A stretch of 52,773 nt of DNA from Geothrix fermentans DSM 14018 (GTDB lineage: Bacteria; Acidobacteriota; Holophagae; Holophagales; Holophagaceae). The stretch spans positions 1 through 52,773 of the forward strand of contig NZ_AUAU01000024.1 of the NCBI RefSeq assembly GCF_000428885.1. The letters are read 5' to 3'. Positions 6,971-16,010 of the stretch are shown piece by piece (positions within the stretch are counted from its first letter, which is position 1; the number at the start of each line of letters is the position of its first letter). Below the pieces are notes generated by a model that saw nothing but the letters and a program-made list of their open reading frames with translations, ran no database searches and was not told the DNA's origin. A program made the position numbers and the translations under genes.

Positions 6971-9697
6971 CTATAAGACGAAGCTCAAATCACGTTCGGG
7001 CGTGCGGCAGTCCATGTCCAGGCCGCGGTCCCGGTGATCGGAGATCTCGGCGCTGACGCCCAGGGTGCGGCCGAACAGGAAGAGCGTGAAGGCCAGCTCC
7101 TGGACCTGCCGCAGGGTGATCCGGCCGGCCTGGAGGTCCTTCCACACCAGCTTGAGGGTGATCACCGCCAGCACCGCATCCACATTCACGCAGAAGACGC
7201 TCTTGGTGGCGCCCTCGTTGTAGAGCTCCTGCACCAACAGGCGGTAGAACTCCCAGAAGACGTTGTAGACGCCGTTTTCCGCCATCACGCCGGCCACGTA
7301 CTGCTCCCGTGGATCCACGTTGATCTTGTTGCCGCGGAAGATGGGGTGGTTGATGCAGGGGATGGGCTTGACATGCCCATCCTCCGCTTCAGAGGCCTCT
7401 TTCTTGTAGAGCCGGTAGGCCTTCGCGGTCCGGTTCGCCATCTGCTTCAGGTCCAGGCCATGGCCGGGGTCGCCCGGATCGGGAAGCGGCACATTCCCGA
7501 ACTGCTCGACCAGAAACTCGATGGCTTCGTATCCGTTCCCACCGTGGGCCCGCCCGGTGTTGGCCAGGAAACCCACAAAGGCCATGGAGATGTCGTTCCG
7601 GGCGCTGACGCTTTCCTTGGCCCCCTTCGCCGACAGCGTCCCGGGCCCATTGGTGATGGTGAGCCCCAGCAGTGTCTGGAACTCGACGAGTTCCGGCGGC
7701 GTGGGCACCCGGCTGAAGAGGACCTTGAAGGCGTTCTCCGTGAAGCTGTGGTTGAGGTTCGACAGCTTCTGGTCCACCAGCTTCTTCCAGTGGGGGTTGT
7801 GCTCCCGGGCCACCACGGAGTAGGCCACGATGCGCGACATGAGGTAGAAGTAGGTGACGGAATCCTCGACGAGCTGGCGCGTGATGCGCTTCTCCAGCAT
7901 CGGGTTCCACAGGACGCACACGGCGATGGTGGCCAGCAGGAACTCGTAGGCGTCCCGGATCTCCAGGCCCCGCTTCTCCGCCAGGTCGATGATGTGCTGG
8001 CAGACCTTCAGGGCCACGCAGGACTTCCGCGACCGCTTGACCTCCTTGAGGAGGAGCTCCGAGATGTCCGTCTTGCGGGAGGGCTCGGCCCGCAGCAGGT
8101 GCGCTTCAATGAAGGCGTCCAGCTCCGCCGGAAGCGTCTTCGTGTGCTCGTCCAGGCCGAACTCCCGGATGAGATCGATGATGAACCGCGCGTGCCCGCG
8201 CGACTTCGCCAGGAGGTCCTTGTCTCCCACCAGGGCGATCTGGGAAGCCAGGTAGGCATTGGGCGTGCAGCCGTTCGCCCGGCCCACGTCGATGAGCTCC
8301 ATGCGCCGCTCGTCGATCTTCATGAACAGGTTCAGGATCAGGTTCAGCGTGGGAATGTCCGACTTCTCGGGCATCACCTTGGCGAGCGCGAAGTAGAGGT
8401 TCTCCTCCAGGGTGCGCCGGGACAGCTCCAGCACAGTCATCCCGTGCAGCTCCGCCACCTGGGTCTCGGGATTCATCCTGGAGGCGCCGGACTTGCAGGC
8501 CATGTTCTGCCGGAGGTGGTGGGCGCCCACCTGCTTGTTCACCTCCACGATCTGCTGGTCGTAGGGCGTCGGGGCCTGGACGATCGGCAGGTCGAGGGAG
8601 GGCGGCAGCTTCACCATCGTGTCGCCCAGCCAGAGCTTGAGCGACAGGTCCCCGGTGGAGGGGAAGTCGGGCTTCTCGTCGATCTTCTCGAAGACCGCCT
8701 TCACCGCGTCGGGGATGTACTGGATGCTGGGGACGCGCACGCCCCGCTTGCTGACCTTGCGGGTGCCGGGATCGAATACATCGACCCCGAAGTACTCGTC
8801 AAACCAGCGCTCCTTGCTCTCCGCGTCGTCCCCGCTGCCCGACAGCGCCCCCGCATGGCCGCAGGCCCGGGTGATGTTCTTCTTCCAGCGGCCGGTGACG
8901 CAGGCGATGATCGGCTTCGTGAACCCGAAGGCCCGGTCGCGGATCCAGTCCAGGGCCATCTTCTCGTAGTATCCGCCGGGCTCCACATAGACCACCACGG
9001 CCTTGGTGCGCGGGTCGTTCTGGGCGGCGTACAGGAACTCGGGCAGCGCAAAGTGGATGTAGACGTCCTTGCCGCTCGACACTGCGGTGCTGATGCCGAA
9101 TCCCGCCGTGCGCAGGTACTCCGCCATGGTGGTGGTGAAGTTGCCGGAGTTGGAGTGGATGGCGATGGAGCCCTTCACCAGCGTCTCCTCGGGGTGGTCT
9201 CCCCCCAGGCTCCCGCCGATGCGGACCTGGTCCCAGGCGTTGGCCATGCCGAGGCAGTTGGCGCCGATGACGTCCACGCCCGCCTCCTGGCAGAGGGCCC
9301 GGATGTTCCTCGAATCCCGCGCAGGCACCTTCTCCGTGACGATGACGATGCGCTTGAGGGCCTCGTTGTGGGTGACCAGCTCGGACACCGCCTTGAATAC
9401 GCCAAGCGGGGGGATGTAGACCACGCCCATGTCGAAGGAGATCCCCTTCTCCATGACCTCGCGGATGCTGCGGTAGACGGGGATGGCGCCGAGCTTCGTC
9501 TCCAGGCTGCCCCGGCGCCCGTACTGCACGCCGGCCACCACGTTGCCGCCGCTGTACTCGTGGGAGACAGGTGTCACCTTGCGGCTCTCGCTGCCCAGGA
9601 TGTTCATCACGCAGACCCGGTGCTCCCGGGTCACGAGTTCTTCGAGGGAATGGAGGCCCACGTAGTAGGGGAAAGGCTTCGTCTTCAACCGTCGCAT
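6971..9697 (-). CDS. aclA: ATP-citrate lyase-like large subunit (CoA ligase plus citrate-synthase-like domain), oversized
   Basis: A 908-residue protein with the two halves of ATP-citrate lyase alpha. The N-terminal part is a succinyl-CoA-synthetase-like CoA-binding/ligase module: Rossmann segment at about 25-150, SNSGNFTTTMAEYL at 183-196, and the phosphorylated histidine His281 in ACGHAGALSGSGDD. The C-terminal part is citrate-synthase-like and keeps the three expected acid/base residues: His718 (GRAHGGNGYEA), His784 (CINHPIFRGN) and Asp840 (VNVDAVLA), ending in ERDLSFVL as in ACL. Known bacterial AclA is about 610 residues; here about 300 extra residues lie between the modules (roughly 340-640). 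It starts 9 bp after the ATP-grasp subunit gene with AGGAGGG before ATG. Direction (citrate cleavage or ATP-yielding synthesis) cannot be read from sequence. Confidence 0.8.
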   Translation of the reverse strand: MRRLKTKPFPYYVGLHSLEELVTREHRVCVMNILGSESRKVTPVSHEYSGGNVVAGVQYGRRGSLETKLGAIPVYRSIREVMEKGISFDMGVVYIPPLGVFKAVSELVTHNEALKRIVIVTEKVPARDSRNIRALCQEAGVDVIGANCLGMANAWDQVRIGGSLGGDHPEETLVKGSIAIHSNSGNFTTTMAEYLRTAGFGISTAVSSGKDVYIHFALPEFLYAAQNDPRTKAVVVYVEPGGYYEKMALDWIRDRAFGFTKPIIACVTGRWKKNITRACGHAGALSGSGDDAESKERWFDEYFGVDVFDPGTRKVSKRGVRVPSIQYIPDAVKAVFEKIDEKPDFPSTGDLSLKLWLGDTMVKLPPSLDLPIVQAPTPYDQQIVEVNKQVGAHHLRQNMACKSGASRMNPETQVAELHGMTVLELSRRTLEENLYFALAKVMPEKSDIPTLNLILNLFMKIDERRMELIDVGRANGCTPNAYLASQIALVGDKDLLAKSRGHARFIIDLIREFGLDEHTKTLPAELDAFIEAHLLRAEPSRKTDISELLLKEVKRSRKSCVALKVCQHIIDLAEKRGLEIRDAYEFLLATIAVCVLWNPMLEKRITRQLVEDSVTYFYLMSRIVAYSVVAREHNPHWKKLVDQKLSNLNHSFTENAFKVLFSRVPTPPELVEFQTLLGLTITNGPGTLSAKGAKESVSARNDISMAFVGFLANTGRAHGGNGYEAIEFLVEQFGNVPLPDPGDPGHGLDLKQMANRTAKAYRLYKKEASEAEDGHVKPIPCINHPIFRGNKINVDPREQYVAGVMAENGVYNVFWEFYRLLVQELYNEGATKSVFCVNVDAVLAVITLKLVWKDLQAGRITLRQVQELAFTLFLFGRTLGVSAEISDHRDRGLDMDCRTPERDLSFVL

Positions 9698-9706
9698 GGA
9701 ACCCTC

Positions 9707-10984
9707 CTAGGCCCGGAGCTGCGTTTCGATCTGTTTCCGGTAGGCCGCGGCCCCCTCGGCGCGCCACCACGCATCGATCCGCTTCGCGTATTCCAGCGTG
9801 AGGATCATGGAGGTGTCGTGGCCGAACACCTTGTAGGGGAGGCGCAGGCGGTCAAGGATGTCCTTGGCGTAGAACATCCCCTTCACGACGTTCGGCCCGC
9901 CCCGCCCGATCACCACGTACAGCGGCTTCCACCCGGCCTTCGCCACATGGTCCCGCAGGGCGTCGAACACGCCCTTGAAGGTGACGTAGATGTCCGTGTT
10001 GTTGGCCTTCCCGCCGATGAGCAGCAGCATGCTGGCCTTCTCGTACCAGTGCTCGAAGGTGATGCGGCTGATCTCGTAGATCTTTTCGTAGGGCGGGTTG
10101 CCGCCGAAGTCCGAGGAGAAGATGGCGGCCTCGCCCAGGGTCTCCGTACCGGCGCTGTTGGCGCCGCCCCCGAACATGAAGGGGATGATGCTTCCCTGGG
10201 GGTTCATCTCCAGCACGTCGCTCTGTCCCTGGTAGGTCCGCAGTTCGTTGATGTCGGCCTCGAAGGCCGTGGTCTCCGTCTGGAAGAGGGCGTCAGGCAG
10301 CCCGATGCGCTTCCAGGCCGGGTTGTCCTGATCGAAGCTCGCCTTAACGTCGCAGGCCACGGGAAGAACCTGGTTGCCCTTGCGCTGGACGCGGATGGGG
10401 TTGAGCTCGATGGTCGTGAGGCCGTAGCCGTCGTAGAGCTCCCACAGCTTCGGGAGGTGCTGGACCAGGGCCGAGATGAAGGGCTCGGGGCAGCCGGTGT
10501 CCGTGAGGGCGTTGGTGATCTCGAAGGCGTTGATCCCGGTGAAGGGATCGATCTCGACCACCGCCTTCTTCTCCGGGGCCAGCTCCTCGATGTCCACCCC
10601 GCCCCAGGGCGTGATGGTGAAGACGGGCCCCCGATGCACGCTGGAGCTCATGATGCTGAAGTACACCTCCAAGTCGGAGGGGACGAAGGCTTCCATGGTC
10701 ACGCCGTTGGCGGTGACGACCTTGCTGCCGTAGGTGTGCTGCGCGAAGAACAGCTCCCGCTTCGCCTGGAGGGCCTCCTGGAGGGTGCTCACCACCCGCA
10801 CCAGCCCGGCCTTCCCCTTCTTGCCGACGCCGCCGTTGAAAGCCGGCTTCACCACCAGCTTCTTGTGCTTCTCGAGGAACTGCTGGATCTCCGGGTTCGT
10901 GGCCGAACCATCGATGAACTCCGCCACCGGAAATTCAACCAATTGCAGAAGCTTGGAGCCGTAGCGCAAGCCCGACAGTTGCAT
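9707..10984 (-). CDS. aclB: ATP-citrate lyase-like small subunit (ATP-grasp, citrate-binding)
   Basis: A 425-residue ATP-grasp protein resembling the beta subunit of ATP-citrate lyase and succinyl-CoA synthetase. The ATP-grasp part spans about residues 1-240 (KKLVVKPAFNGGVGKKGKAG; ELNPIRV near 217), followed by the ACL citrate-binding domain (FMFGGGANSAGTETLGE; IGGKANNTDIYVTFKGV). It would phosphorylate the histidine of the partner subunit, which is encoded 9 bp downstream. Start at 10984 is preceded by GGAGGGACC. The 264-bp leader upstream is AT-rich and contains repeated AGATTA boxes. The naming follows the Chlorobium convention; a divergent CoA ligase of the same superfamily acting on another acid is the main alternative. 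Confidence 0.8.
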   Translation of the reverse strand: MQLSGLRYGSKLLQLVEFPVAEFIDGSATNPEIQQFLEKHKKLVVKPAFNGGVGKKGKAGLVRVVSTLQEALQAKRELFFAQHTYGSKVVTANGVTMEAFVPSDLEVYFSIMSSSVHRGPVFTITPWGGVDIEELAPEKKAVVEIDPFTGINAFEITNALTDTGCPEPFISALVQHLPKLWELYDGYGLTTIELNPIRVQRKGNQVLPVACDVKASFDQDNPAWKRIGLPDALFQTETTAFEADINELRTYQGQSDVLEMNPQGSIIPFMFGGGANSAGTETLGEAAIFSSDFGGNPPYEKIYEISRITFEHWYEKASMLLLIGGKANNTDIYVTFKGVFDALRDHVAKAGWKPLYVVIGRGGPNVVKGMFYAKDILDRLRLPYKVFGHDTSMILTLEYAKRIDAWWRAEGAAAYRKQIETQLRA

Positions 10985-11088
10985 GGTCCCTCCTCGGTCG
11001 ACTCTGGCAATGAGCTGGAGCGCCGGGTCCGTCTGCGAAGCACCGGGTCCATATAAATGATACCAAGATCGTCTTTGAAACCAGCCAA

Positions 11089-11140
11089 AGATTACTTGAT
11101 GGTAGATTTTTATACCTCGTTAGATTACCCATAGATAATC
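11089..11140 (-). promoter_or_regulatory. AT-rich leader of the acl operon with AGATTA boxes
   Basis: The hexamer AGATTA occurs at 11089-11094 and 11121-11126, and its inverse TAATCT at 11135-11140, so 11121-11140 is a dyad of 6-bp arms. The surrounding 100 bp is the most AT-rich non-coding DNA on the left side. A regulator-binding site is plausible but unproven. Confidence 0.35.
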
Positions 11141-11194
11141 TTCGCGGCAGGTCCATTGGAGCACCGCCAACCTTTCAGATTCCTTGCAAACACC

Positions 11195-11225
11195 GTCGCG
11201 ACAGAGGTTGGTCCTCTGTCGCGAC
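11195..11225 (-). terminator. Hairpin downstream of pyrG
   Basis: Thirteen-bp perfect arms (GTCGCGACAGAGG, 11195-11207, and its inverse 11213-11225) with a 5-nt loop lie 23 bp past the pyrG stop. The minus-strand sequence after it has only GTGTTTG, so the U tract is weak. Each arm contains the palindrome GTCGCGAC, so an operator is an alternative. Confidence 0.6.
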
Positions 11226-11248
11226 AGTCGCCCCGGTTTCCGTGAAGA

Positions 11249-12859
11249 TCAGCCGCGGTTGCCGGCGCTCGCCTTCACGAAGGCGGTGAAGAGCGGGTGG
11301 GGATTCAGGGGGCGGCTCTTGAACTCGGGGTGGAACTGGCAGGCCAGGAAGTAGGGGTGGTCCTTCAGCTCCACGATCTCCACGAAGACGCCGTCGGGGC
11401 TCATGCCGGTGAAGGCGAGGCCCTTGTCCTCCAGGGCCTTCTTGTACTCGTGGTTGAACTCGTAGCGGTGCCGGTGGCGCTCGCTGATCTCCGTGGTGCC
11501 GTAGGCCTTCGCCGCCTGGCTGTCCGGCGCGAGGCGGCAGGGATAGGCGCCCAGACGCATGGTGCCGCCCAGCTCCTCCACGTCCACCAGCTCGCGGAGC
11601 TTGAAGATGATGCGGTGCTTGGGCGCATCGTCGAACTCGGTGGAATCGGCCCCTTCGAGCCCCGCCACGTCCCGCGCGAACTCCACGGAGGCCATCTGCA
11701 TGCCCAGGCAGATGCCGAAGAACGGGATGCGACGCTCGCGGGCGTACTGGATGGACTTGATCATGCCGCGGGTGCCGCGCACGCCGAAGCCGCCGGGCAC
11801 GAGGATGCCATGGCAGTCCTGGAGGAAGGCCGCCGGATCCTGGTTCTCCAGCTCCTCGGCCTCGATCCACTTCAGGTCCACGTGGGTCTCGAGCCCGTAG
11901 CCGGCGTGGCTAAGGGCCTCGATGAGGCTCTTGTAGCTCTCCTTGAACTCCACGTACTTGCCCACGATGCCGATGCGCACGCTGCCCTTGGGGTTGCGGA
12001 TGCGGTTCAGGAGGTTCTTCCAGGCGCTGAGGTCCGGTTCCGTATCCCCGAGGCCGAGCTGGGCGGCCACCTTCGCGTCCAGCCCCTCCTGGTGCAGGTT
12101 CAGGGGCACCTCGTAGATGGAGTGGGCGTCCCGGCAGCTGAACACCGCATCGGTCCCGACGGAGCAGAACAGGGCGATCTTGTCCTTCAGGTCGCGGGGG
12201 ATCTCGACGTCCGCGCGGCACACCAGCACGTCCGGCTGGATGCCCAGGGCCCGCAGCTCCTTCACGCTGTGCTGGGTGGGCTTCGACTTCAGCTCGCCGG
12301 CGGCCTTGATGTAGGGCACGTAGGTGAGGTGCATGTTGATGGCGTTGGCCTTCATCCGGGAATCCAGGCCCGCCTCAAGCTTGAACTGCCGGATGGCCTC
12401 CAGGAACGGCTGGCTCTCGATGTCGCCCACGGTGCCGCCGATCTCGATGATCACCACGTCCATGTCCTTGGCGACCTTCTTCATCACGCCCTTGATCTCG
12501 TCCGTGATGTGGGGGATCACCTGCACGGTCTTGCCCAGGTAGTCGCCGCGGCGCTCCTTCTGGATGACGGTGTTGTAGATCTTGCCGGTGGTGATGGTGT
12601 GGTTGTGCGTGGTGGGCACGGAGGTGAACCGCTCGTAGTGGCCCAGGTCCAGGTCCGTCTCGGCGCCGTCGTCCGTGACGAAGACCTCGCCGTGCTGGAA
12701 GGGCGACATGGTGCCCGGATCCACGTTGAGGTAGGGATCCATCTTCATGAGGGTGACCTTGAGCCCCCTCGCCTCCAGCAGCGCGCCCAGGCTGGCCGCC
12801 GCGATCCCCTTGCCCAGGCTGGAGAGCACACCGCCGGTCACGAACACGTACTTAGTCAT
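11249..12859 (-). CDS. pyrG: CTP synthase
   Basis: A 536-residue glutamine-dependent CTP synthase converting UTP to CTP. The N-terminal synthase domain opens with [17 protein letters not shown] and holds the Mg/ATP loop; [20 protein letters not shown] is the UTP/CTP-site signature. The C-terminal class I glutamine amidotransferase domain has the nucleophile in [11 protein letters not shown] and the His/Glu pair in FHPEFKSRP. Length is standard. ATG at 12859 follows AGGAG by six bases. Immediately upstream lies the left arm of the GxxExxY repeat element, so the pyrG promoter is either inside that element or pyrG depends on readthrough. Confidence 0.97.
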   Translation of the reverse strand: MTKYVFVTGGVLSSLGKGIAAASLGALLEARGLKVTLMKMDPYLNVDPGTMSPFQHGEVFVTDDGAETDLDLGHYERFTSVPTTHNHTITTGKIYNTVIQKERRGDYLGKTVQVIPHITDEIKGVMKKVAKDMDVVIIEIGGTVGDIESQPFLEAIRQFKLEAGLDSRMKANAINMHLTYVPYIKAAGELKSKPTQHSVKELRALGIQPDVLVCRADVEIPRDLKDKIALFCSVGTDAVFSCRDAHSIYEVPLNLHQEGLDAKVAAQLGLGDTEPDLSAWKNLLNRIRNPKGSVRIGIVGKYVEFKESYKSLIEALSHAGYGLETHVDLKWIEAEELENQDPAAFLQDCHGILVPGGFGVRGTRGMIKSIQYARERRIPFFGICLGMQMASVEFARDVAGLEGADSTEFDDAPKHRIIFKLRELVDVEELGGTMRLGAYPCRLAPDSQAAKAYGTTEISERHRHRYEFNHEYKKALEDKGLAFTGMSPDGVFVEIVELKDHPYFLACQFHPEFKSRPLNPHPLFTAFVKASAGNRG

Positions 12860-12886
12860 CGCCCACTCCTAACAGCAAACAACTGA

Positions 12887-13346
12887 TCACCACCAAGACA
12901 CCAAGGCACCAAGGCACCAAGAACTGCAAACAACCTACAAGACAAACCTGGAGATCCCGTTCTTCATGACAGGAACATTGAAATTGAGAAGGAAGCCAAG
13001 CCTTCGCCCAGAAAGCTTCAGGTAGGTCAGAAGCTGGGCGTCATGTATGGGAAGCACCTTCTCCAAAGCCTTCAGCTCGATGATGGCGATGCCATCCACG
13101 AGCATGTCCAACCGGAACCCACCGTCGAGCATCAGCCCTTCATAGCGGATCGGAACCGGAACCTGGGTCTCGACAGTCAATCCTCTTTGCTTCAGTTCGT
13201 GAGCAAGGCAGGCTTCGTACGCGCTTTCCAGCAGCCCTGGCCCGAGGGCCCGATGCACCTTGATCGCCGCATCCACAATGAGGGTGGCCACCCTTTCTTC
13301 ATCTTTTGAAAGATCTTTTCTTGGTGTCTTGGTGTCTTGGTGGTGA
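12887..13346. mobile_element. Repeat-bounded element carrying a GxxExxY gene
   Basis: An inverted pair of CACCAAGA-octamer arms, 12887-12921 (35 bp, one extra octamer) and 13320-13346 (27 bp), encloses a single gene. The arms are the same sequence as the solo palindromes at 2801-2871 and 20009-20086. The arrangement looks like a gene-bearing parent with internally deleted derivatives. No transposase and no target-site duplication is evident, so mobility is an inference. Confidence 0.6.
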
Positions 13347-13369
13347 TCTTCTTCCTTTTCCCAGCTCAC
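12935..13369 (-). CDS. GxxExxY protein (PD-(D/E)XK nuclease-like)
   Basis: A 144-residue member of the GxxExxY family, named for GLLESAY at about residues 45-51, of unknown biological role. A nuclease-like active site is intact: Asp in GGFRLDMLVDG followed by ELK in IAIIELKALEK. Residues about 8-18 (HHQDTKTPRK) are translated from the right repeat arm itself. Start is GTG at 13367-13369, overlapping the argS stop as GTGA, with GGAGG four bases upstream inside argS, so it is probably translated by coupling to argS. No later Met or GTG precedes the conserved core, which supports the repeat-encoded N terminus. Substrate (DNA or RNA) is unknown. Confidence 0.85.
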   Translation of the reverse strand: MSWEKEEDHHQDTKTPRKDLSKDEERVATLIVDAAIKVHRALGPGLLESAYEACLAHELKQRGLTVETQVPVPIRYEGLMLDGGFRLDMLVDGIAIIELKALEKVLPIHDAQLLTYLKLSGRRLGFLLNFNVPVMKNGISRFVL

Positions 13370-15165
13370 ATTTCCTCCGGGGCCTGGATGCCCATGAGGT
13401 AGAGGCCCTGGCGGAGGGCGCGGGCGGTGGCGACGCAGAGGGTGAGGCGGGCGTCGCGGACTTCCGGCGCGTTCTCCGGGGCGAGGATGGGGCAGTTGGT
13501 GTAGAAGCCGCTGAAGGAACGGGCCAGGGCCACGAGCTGGCGGGCGAGGGGGGTGGCCATGCAGCCGTCCGCCACGGCGGCGATGGCGCCGGGGAGGCCC
13601 GCCAGCTCGAACAGCAGGGATTGGGCCTCGGAGGCCTCCAGGCCGCTGAGCTGGCTCGGAAGCTGCGTTTCCGAGTAGGAAAGGAAGGGCCCTTCGGCCG
13701 ACAGAACCTGGGCTTTCGCGGCCCAGCCGCCGCCGGCCTTGCGCAGAACGCTCATGATGCGGGCGTGGGCGTACTGCACATAGGGGCCCGTGTCGCCGTC
13801 GAGCGCGATGACGCGGTCCCAGGTGAAGGTGATGGGCTTCACGCGGTCGTTCATGGCGTCGAAGAACACCACAGCGCCCATGCCCAGCATCTCGGCCACG
13901 GCCTCCTTACCCTGCAGGTCCGGGTTCTTCTCCGCGATGATGGCCGCCACACGCTCATGGGCCTCGTCCAGCACGTCCTCCAGGAAGATGACGTTGCCCT
14001 TGCGGGTGCTCATCTTGCCTTCGGGGAGCTTGATCATGCCGAAGGGCGTGTGCAGCATGCGGCCCTTGAACCAGGGATCCAGCTTGTCGAGCACCGCGAA
14101 GATCTGCTGGAAGTGGAGCACCTGATCCGTGCCCACGACATACAGGCAGCGGTCGAAAGCGTAGGCCTCCTTGCGGTAGAGGGCCGCGGCCAGGTCGCGG
14201 GTGGCGTAGATGCTGGTGCCGTCCGCCTTCTGCACCAGACAGGGCGTGCTGATGCCCACGTCCTCCAGATCCACGATGCGGGCGCCATTGTTGCCTTCCA
14301 CCAGCAGGCCCGCGTCTTCCAGCCGCTTCATGGTGGGAACCAGCTGATCCTCGTAGAAGGCCTCGCCCTGCTCCAACGTGTCGAAGCTCACGCCCAGGCG
14401 ATCGTAGATGCGCTGGAACTCCCGCAGGGAGATCTCCCGGAACCAGCGCCAGAGGCGCCGCGCTTCCGCATCGCCCTCCTCCAGGCGCTTGAACCAGGCC
14501 CGGGCCTCGTCGCGCATGGCGGGATCGCTCTCTTCTTCGGCGTGGAAGCGCACGTAGAGCTGAAAGAGGCGGAACAGGGGCGTGCGGCGCTTCTCGGGCG
14601 CGGGCTCTGCCCAGTCGAAGTCCTGCTCCAGGTCGGCGTTGCCTTCCTGGGCCCAGCGGGTGTAGGCCGCCAGCAGCGTGCCGAACTGCGTGCCCCAGTC
14701 GCCCAGGTGGTTGAGGCGGACCACCTCGTAGCCCAGGAACTGGTGGGTCTGGGCCAGGGTGTGGCCGATCATGGTGGAGCGCAGATGTCCGATGGTGAAG
14801 AGCTTGGCGATGTTGGGCGAGCTGTACTCGACGATGACCTTCTTCCCGTTGGCGGGCCGCGAACCGAAAGGGCGATTCGCGGAAGGGGTCAGGATGGCGG
14901 AAAGCACCGCCTGGGCGCGGGTCTCCGGCGTCAGCTTCAGGTTGAGGTAGGGCCCCGCCGCCACAAGCGTGGCGCCCTCGATGGCGATGGCCGCGGCCAG
15001 TTCCTGCGACAGCTGCACGGGGTTCTTCCCCAGCTGCTTGGCCGCCCGGAAGCAGGGGAAGGCCAGGTCGCCCAGCTCGCCGGTCTTCGGTCGCTCCAGC
15101 ACGATCTCCACGCCGGGAAGGGCCGCCGCCAGCCGCTGTTCGAAGGTGTGTCGCAGGGATTCCAT
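13366..15165 (-). CDS. argS: Arginyl-tRNA synthetase
   Basis: A 599-residue class I ArgRS. The HIGH-type motif is IGHL at about residues 125-128 (KLFTIGHLRSTMIG), preceded by the family stretch VEYSSPNIAK. The second signature is MSTRKGNVI, and the C-terminal DALR anticodon-binding domain starts near VQYAHARIMSVLRKAG. The N-terminal tRNA-recognition domain covers about residues 1-90. Length is at the upper end of the normal range. ATG at 15165 lies directly at the end of a heptamer repeat that also contains the stop codon of the upstream transketolase gene. Its last codons overlap the start of the GxxExxY gene. Confidence 0.97.
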   Translation of the reverse strand: MESLRHTFEQRLAAALPGVEIVLERPKTGELGDLAFPCFRAAKQLGKNPVQLSQELAAAIAIEGATLVAAGPYLNLKLTPETRAQAVLSAILTPSANRPFGSRPANGKKVIVEYSSPNIAKLFTIGHLRSTMIGHTLAQTHQFLGYEVVRLNHLGDWGTQFGTLLAAYTRWAQEGNADLEQDFDWAEPAPEKRRTPLFRLFQLYVRFHAEEESDPAMRDEARAWFKRLEEGDAEARRLWRWFREISLREFQRIYDRLGVSFDTLEQGEAFYEDQLVPTMKRLEDAGLLVEGNNGARIVDLEDVGISTPCLVQKADGTSIYATRDLAAALYRKEAYAFDRCLYVVGTDQVLHFQQIFAVLDKLDPWFKGRMLHTPFGMIKLPEGKMSTRKGNVIFLEDVLDEAHERVAAIIAEKNPDLQGKEAVAEMLGMGAVVFFDAMNDRVKPITFTWDRVIALDGDTGPYVQYAHARIMSVLRKAGGGWAAKAQVLSAEGPFLSYSETQLPSQLSGLEASEAQSLLFELAGLPGAIAAVADGCMATPLARQLVALARSFSGFYTNCPILAPENAPEVRDARLTLCVATARALRQGLYLMGIQAPEEM

Positions 15166-15185
15166 TCAGTCCTCAGTCTTCAGTC
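15165..15185. repeat. Heptamer AGTCTTC tandem repeat, locus 2
   Basis: Two full heptamers (AGTCCTC, AGTCTTC) with partial units at each end fill the whole gap between the transketolase-subunit stop codon (15180-15182) and the argS ATG (15163-15165). The stop codon itself is part of the repeat. Confidence 0.75.
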
Positions 15186-16010
15186 GGCCAGCTCGGCCAG
15201 GGCCTTTTCGTAGTCCTCGGTCTTGGGAGCCACGCCGTGCCAGCCGGCCTGATTCTCCATGAAGCTCACGCCCTTCCCCTTCACGGTGCGGGCGCAGATC
15301 ATCACGGGCTGGCCCTTCACCGTGCGGGCCCAGGCCAGGGCCTCCAGGATCTGGGTGAAGTCGTGGCCGTCGATCTCCTTCACGGCCCATCCGAAGGCCT
15401 TCCACTTCTCCGCCACGGGGTGGATGTTCATGACCTTCTTCACCTCGCCGTCGATCTGCAGGCCATTGAGGTCGTGGAAGACGCAGAGGTTGTCCAGCTT
15501 GTGGTGGGGCGCGGCCATGGCCGCCTCCCAGATGACGCCCTCCTGGCTCTCGCCGTCGCCCACCACGCAATAGACGCGGCGATCGGACTTCTGGACCTTC
15601 AGGCCCAGGGCGATGCCCACGGCCTGGGGCAGGCCCTGGCCCAGGCTGCCGGTGGTGACCTCCACGCCGGGCGTGTAGTGGTTCTCGGCATGGCCCTGGA
15701 GCCGGGTGGGGTATTGGCGGAAGGTCTCCAGCCAGGCCCGGGGGAAGAAGCCCTGGTCGGCGAGGATGGCGTACTGGGCGGGGCAGGCATGGCCCTTGGA
15801 CAGCACGAAGCGGTCCCGGGCCGGGTTGGCGGGGTCCTCCGGGAACACGGTCATTTCGTGGTAGTAGAGGGCCACGCCGATGTCGATCCAGCTGAGGCTG
15901 CCGCCCGGGTGGCCGCTCTGGGCCTTGAAGACCTGCAGGAGCACGTCCCGCCGCAAGGCTTTCGCCTTCGCCGCCAGATCCACGACGGACTCCAGTTTCT
16001 TCTGAGGCAT
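15180..16010 (-). CDS. Transketolase, N-terminal (TPP-binding) subunit
   Basis: A 276-residue protein equivalent to the first third of transketolase, which binds thiamine diphosphate and Mg in the pentose-phosphate pathway. Motifs: SGHPGGSLSWIDI at about 32-44, SKGHACPAQY, GSLGQGLPQAVGIA, and the TPP motif GDGESQEG followed by the Asn-containing FHDLNGLQIDG. Split transketolases work as N plus C subunits; the C-terminal partner is not in this window, although it is usually adjacent. Start at 16010 has AAGGA seven bases upstream; upstream in-frame sequence runs antisense through rpsT and is not coding. It probably heads an operon with argS and the GxxExxY gene. Confidence 0.9.
   Translation of the reverse strand: MPQKKLESVVDLAAKAKALRRDVLLQVFKAQSGHPGGSLSWIDIGVALYYHEMTVFPEDPANPARDRFVLSKGHACPAQYAILADQGFFPRAWLETFRQYPTRLQGHAENHYTPGVEVTTGSLGQGLPQAVGIALGLKVQKSDRRVYCVVGDGESQEGVIWEAAMAAPHHKLDNLCVFHDLNGLQIDGEVKKVMNIHPVAEKWKAFGWAVKEIDGHDFTQILEALAWARTVKGQPVMICARTVKGKGVSFMENQAGWHGVAPKTEDYEKALAELAD

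Noticed and set aside
7034-11056. A 1340-codon open frame on the plus strand opposite the acl genes
   Set aside because: It is antisense to two clearly conserved proteins, is rich in His, Val, Gly, Leu and Glu as expected from GC-rich shadow frames, and shows no domain or ribosome site.
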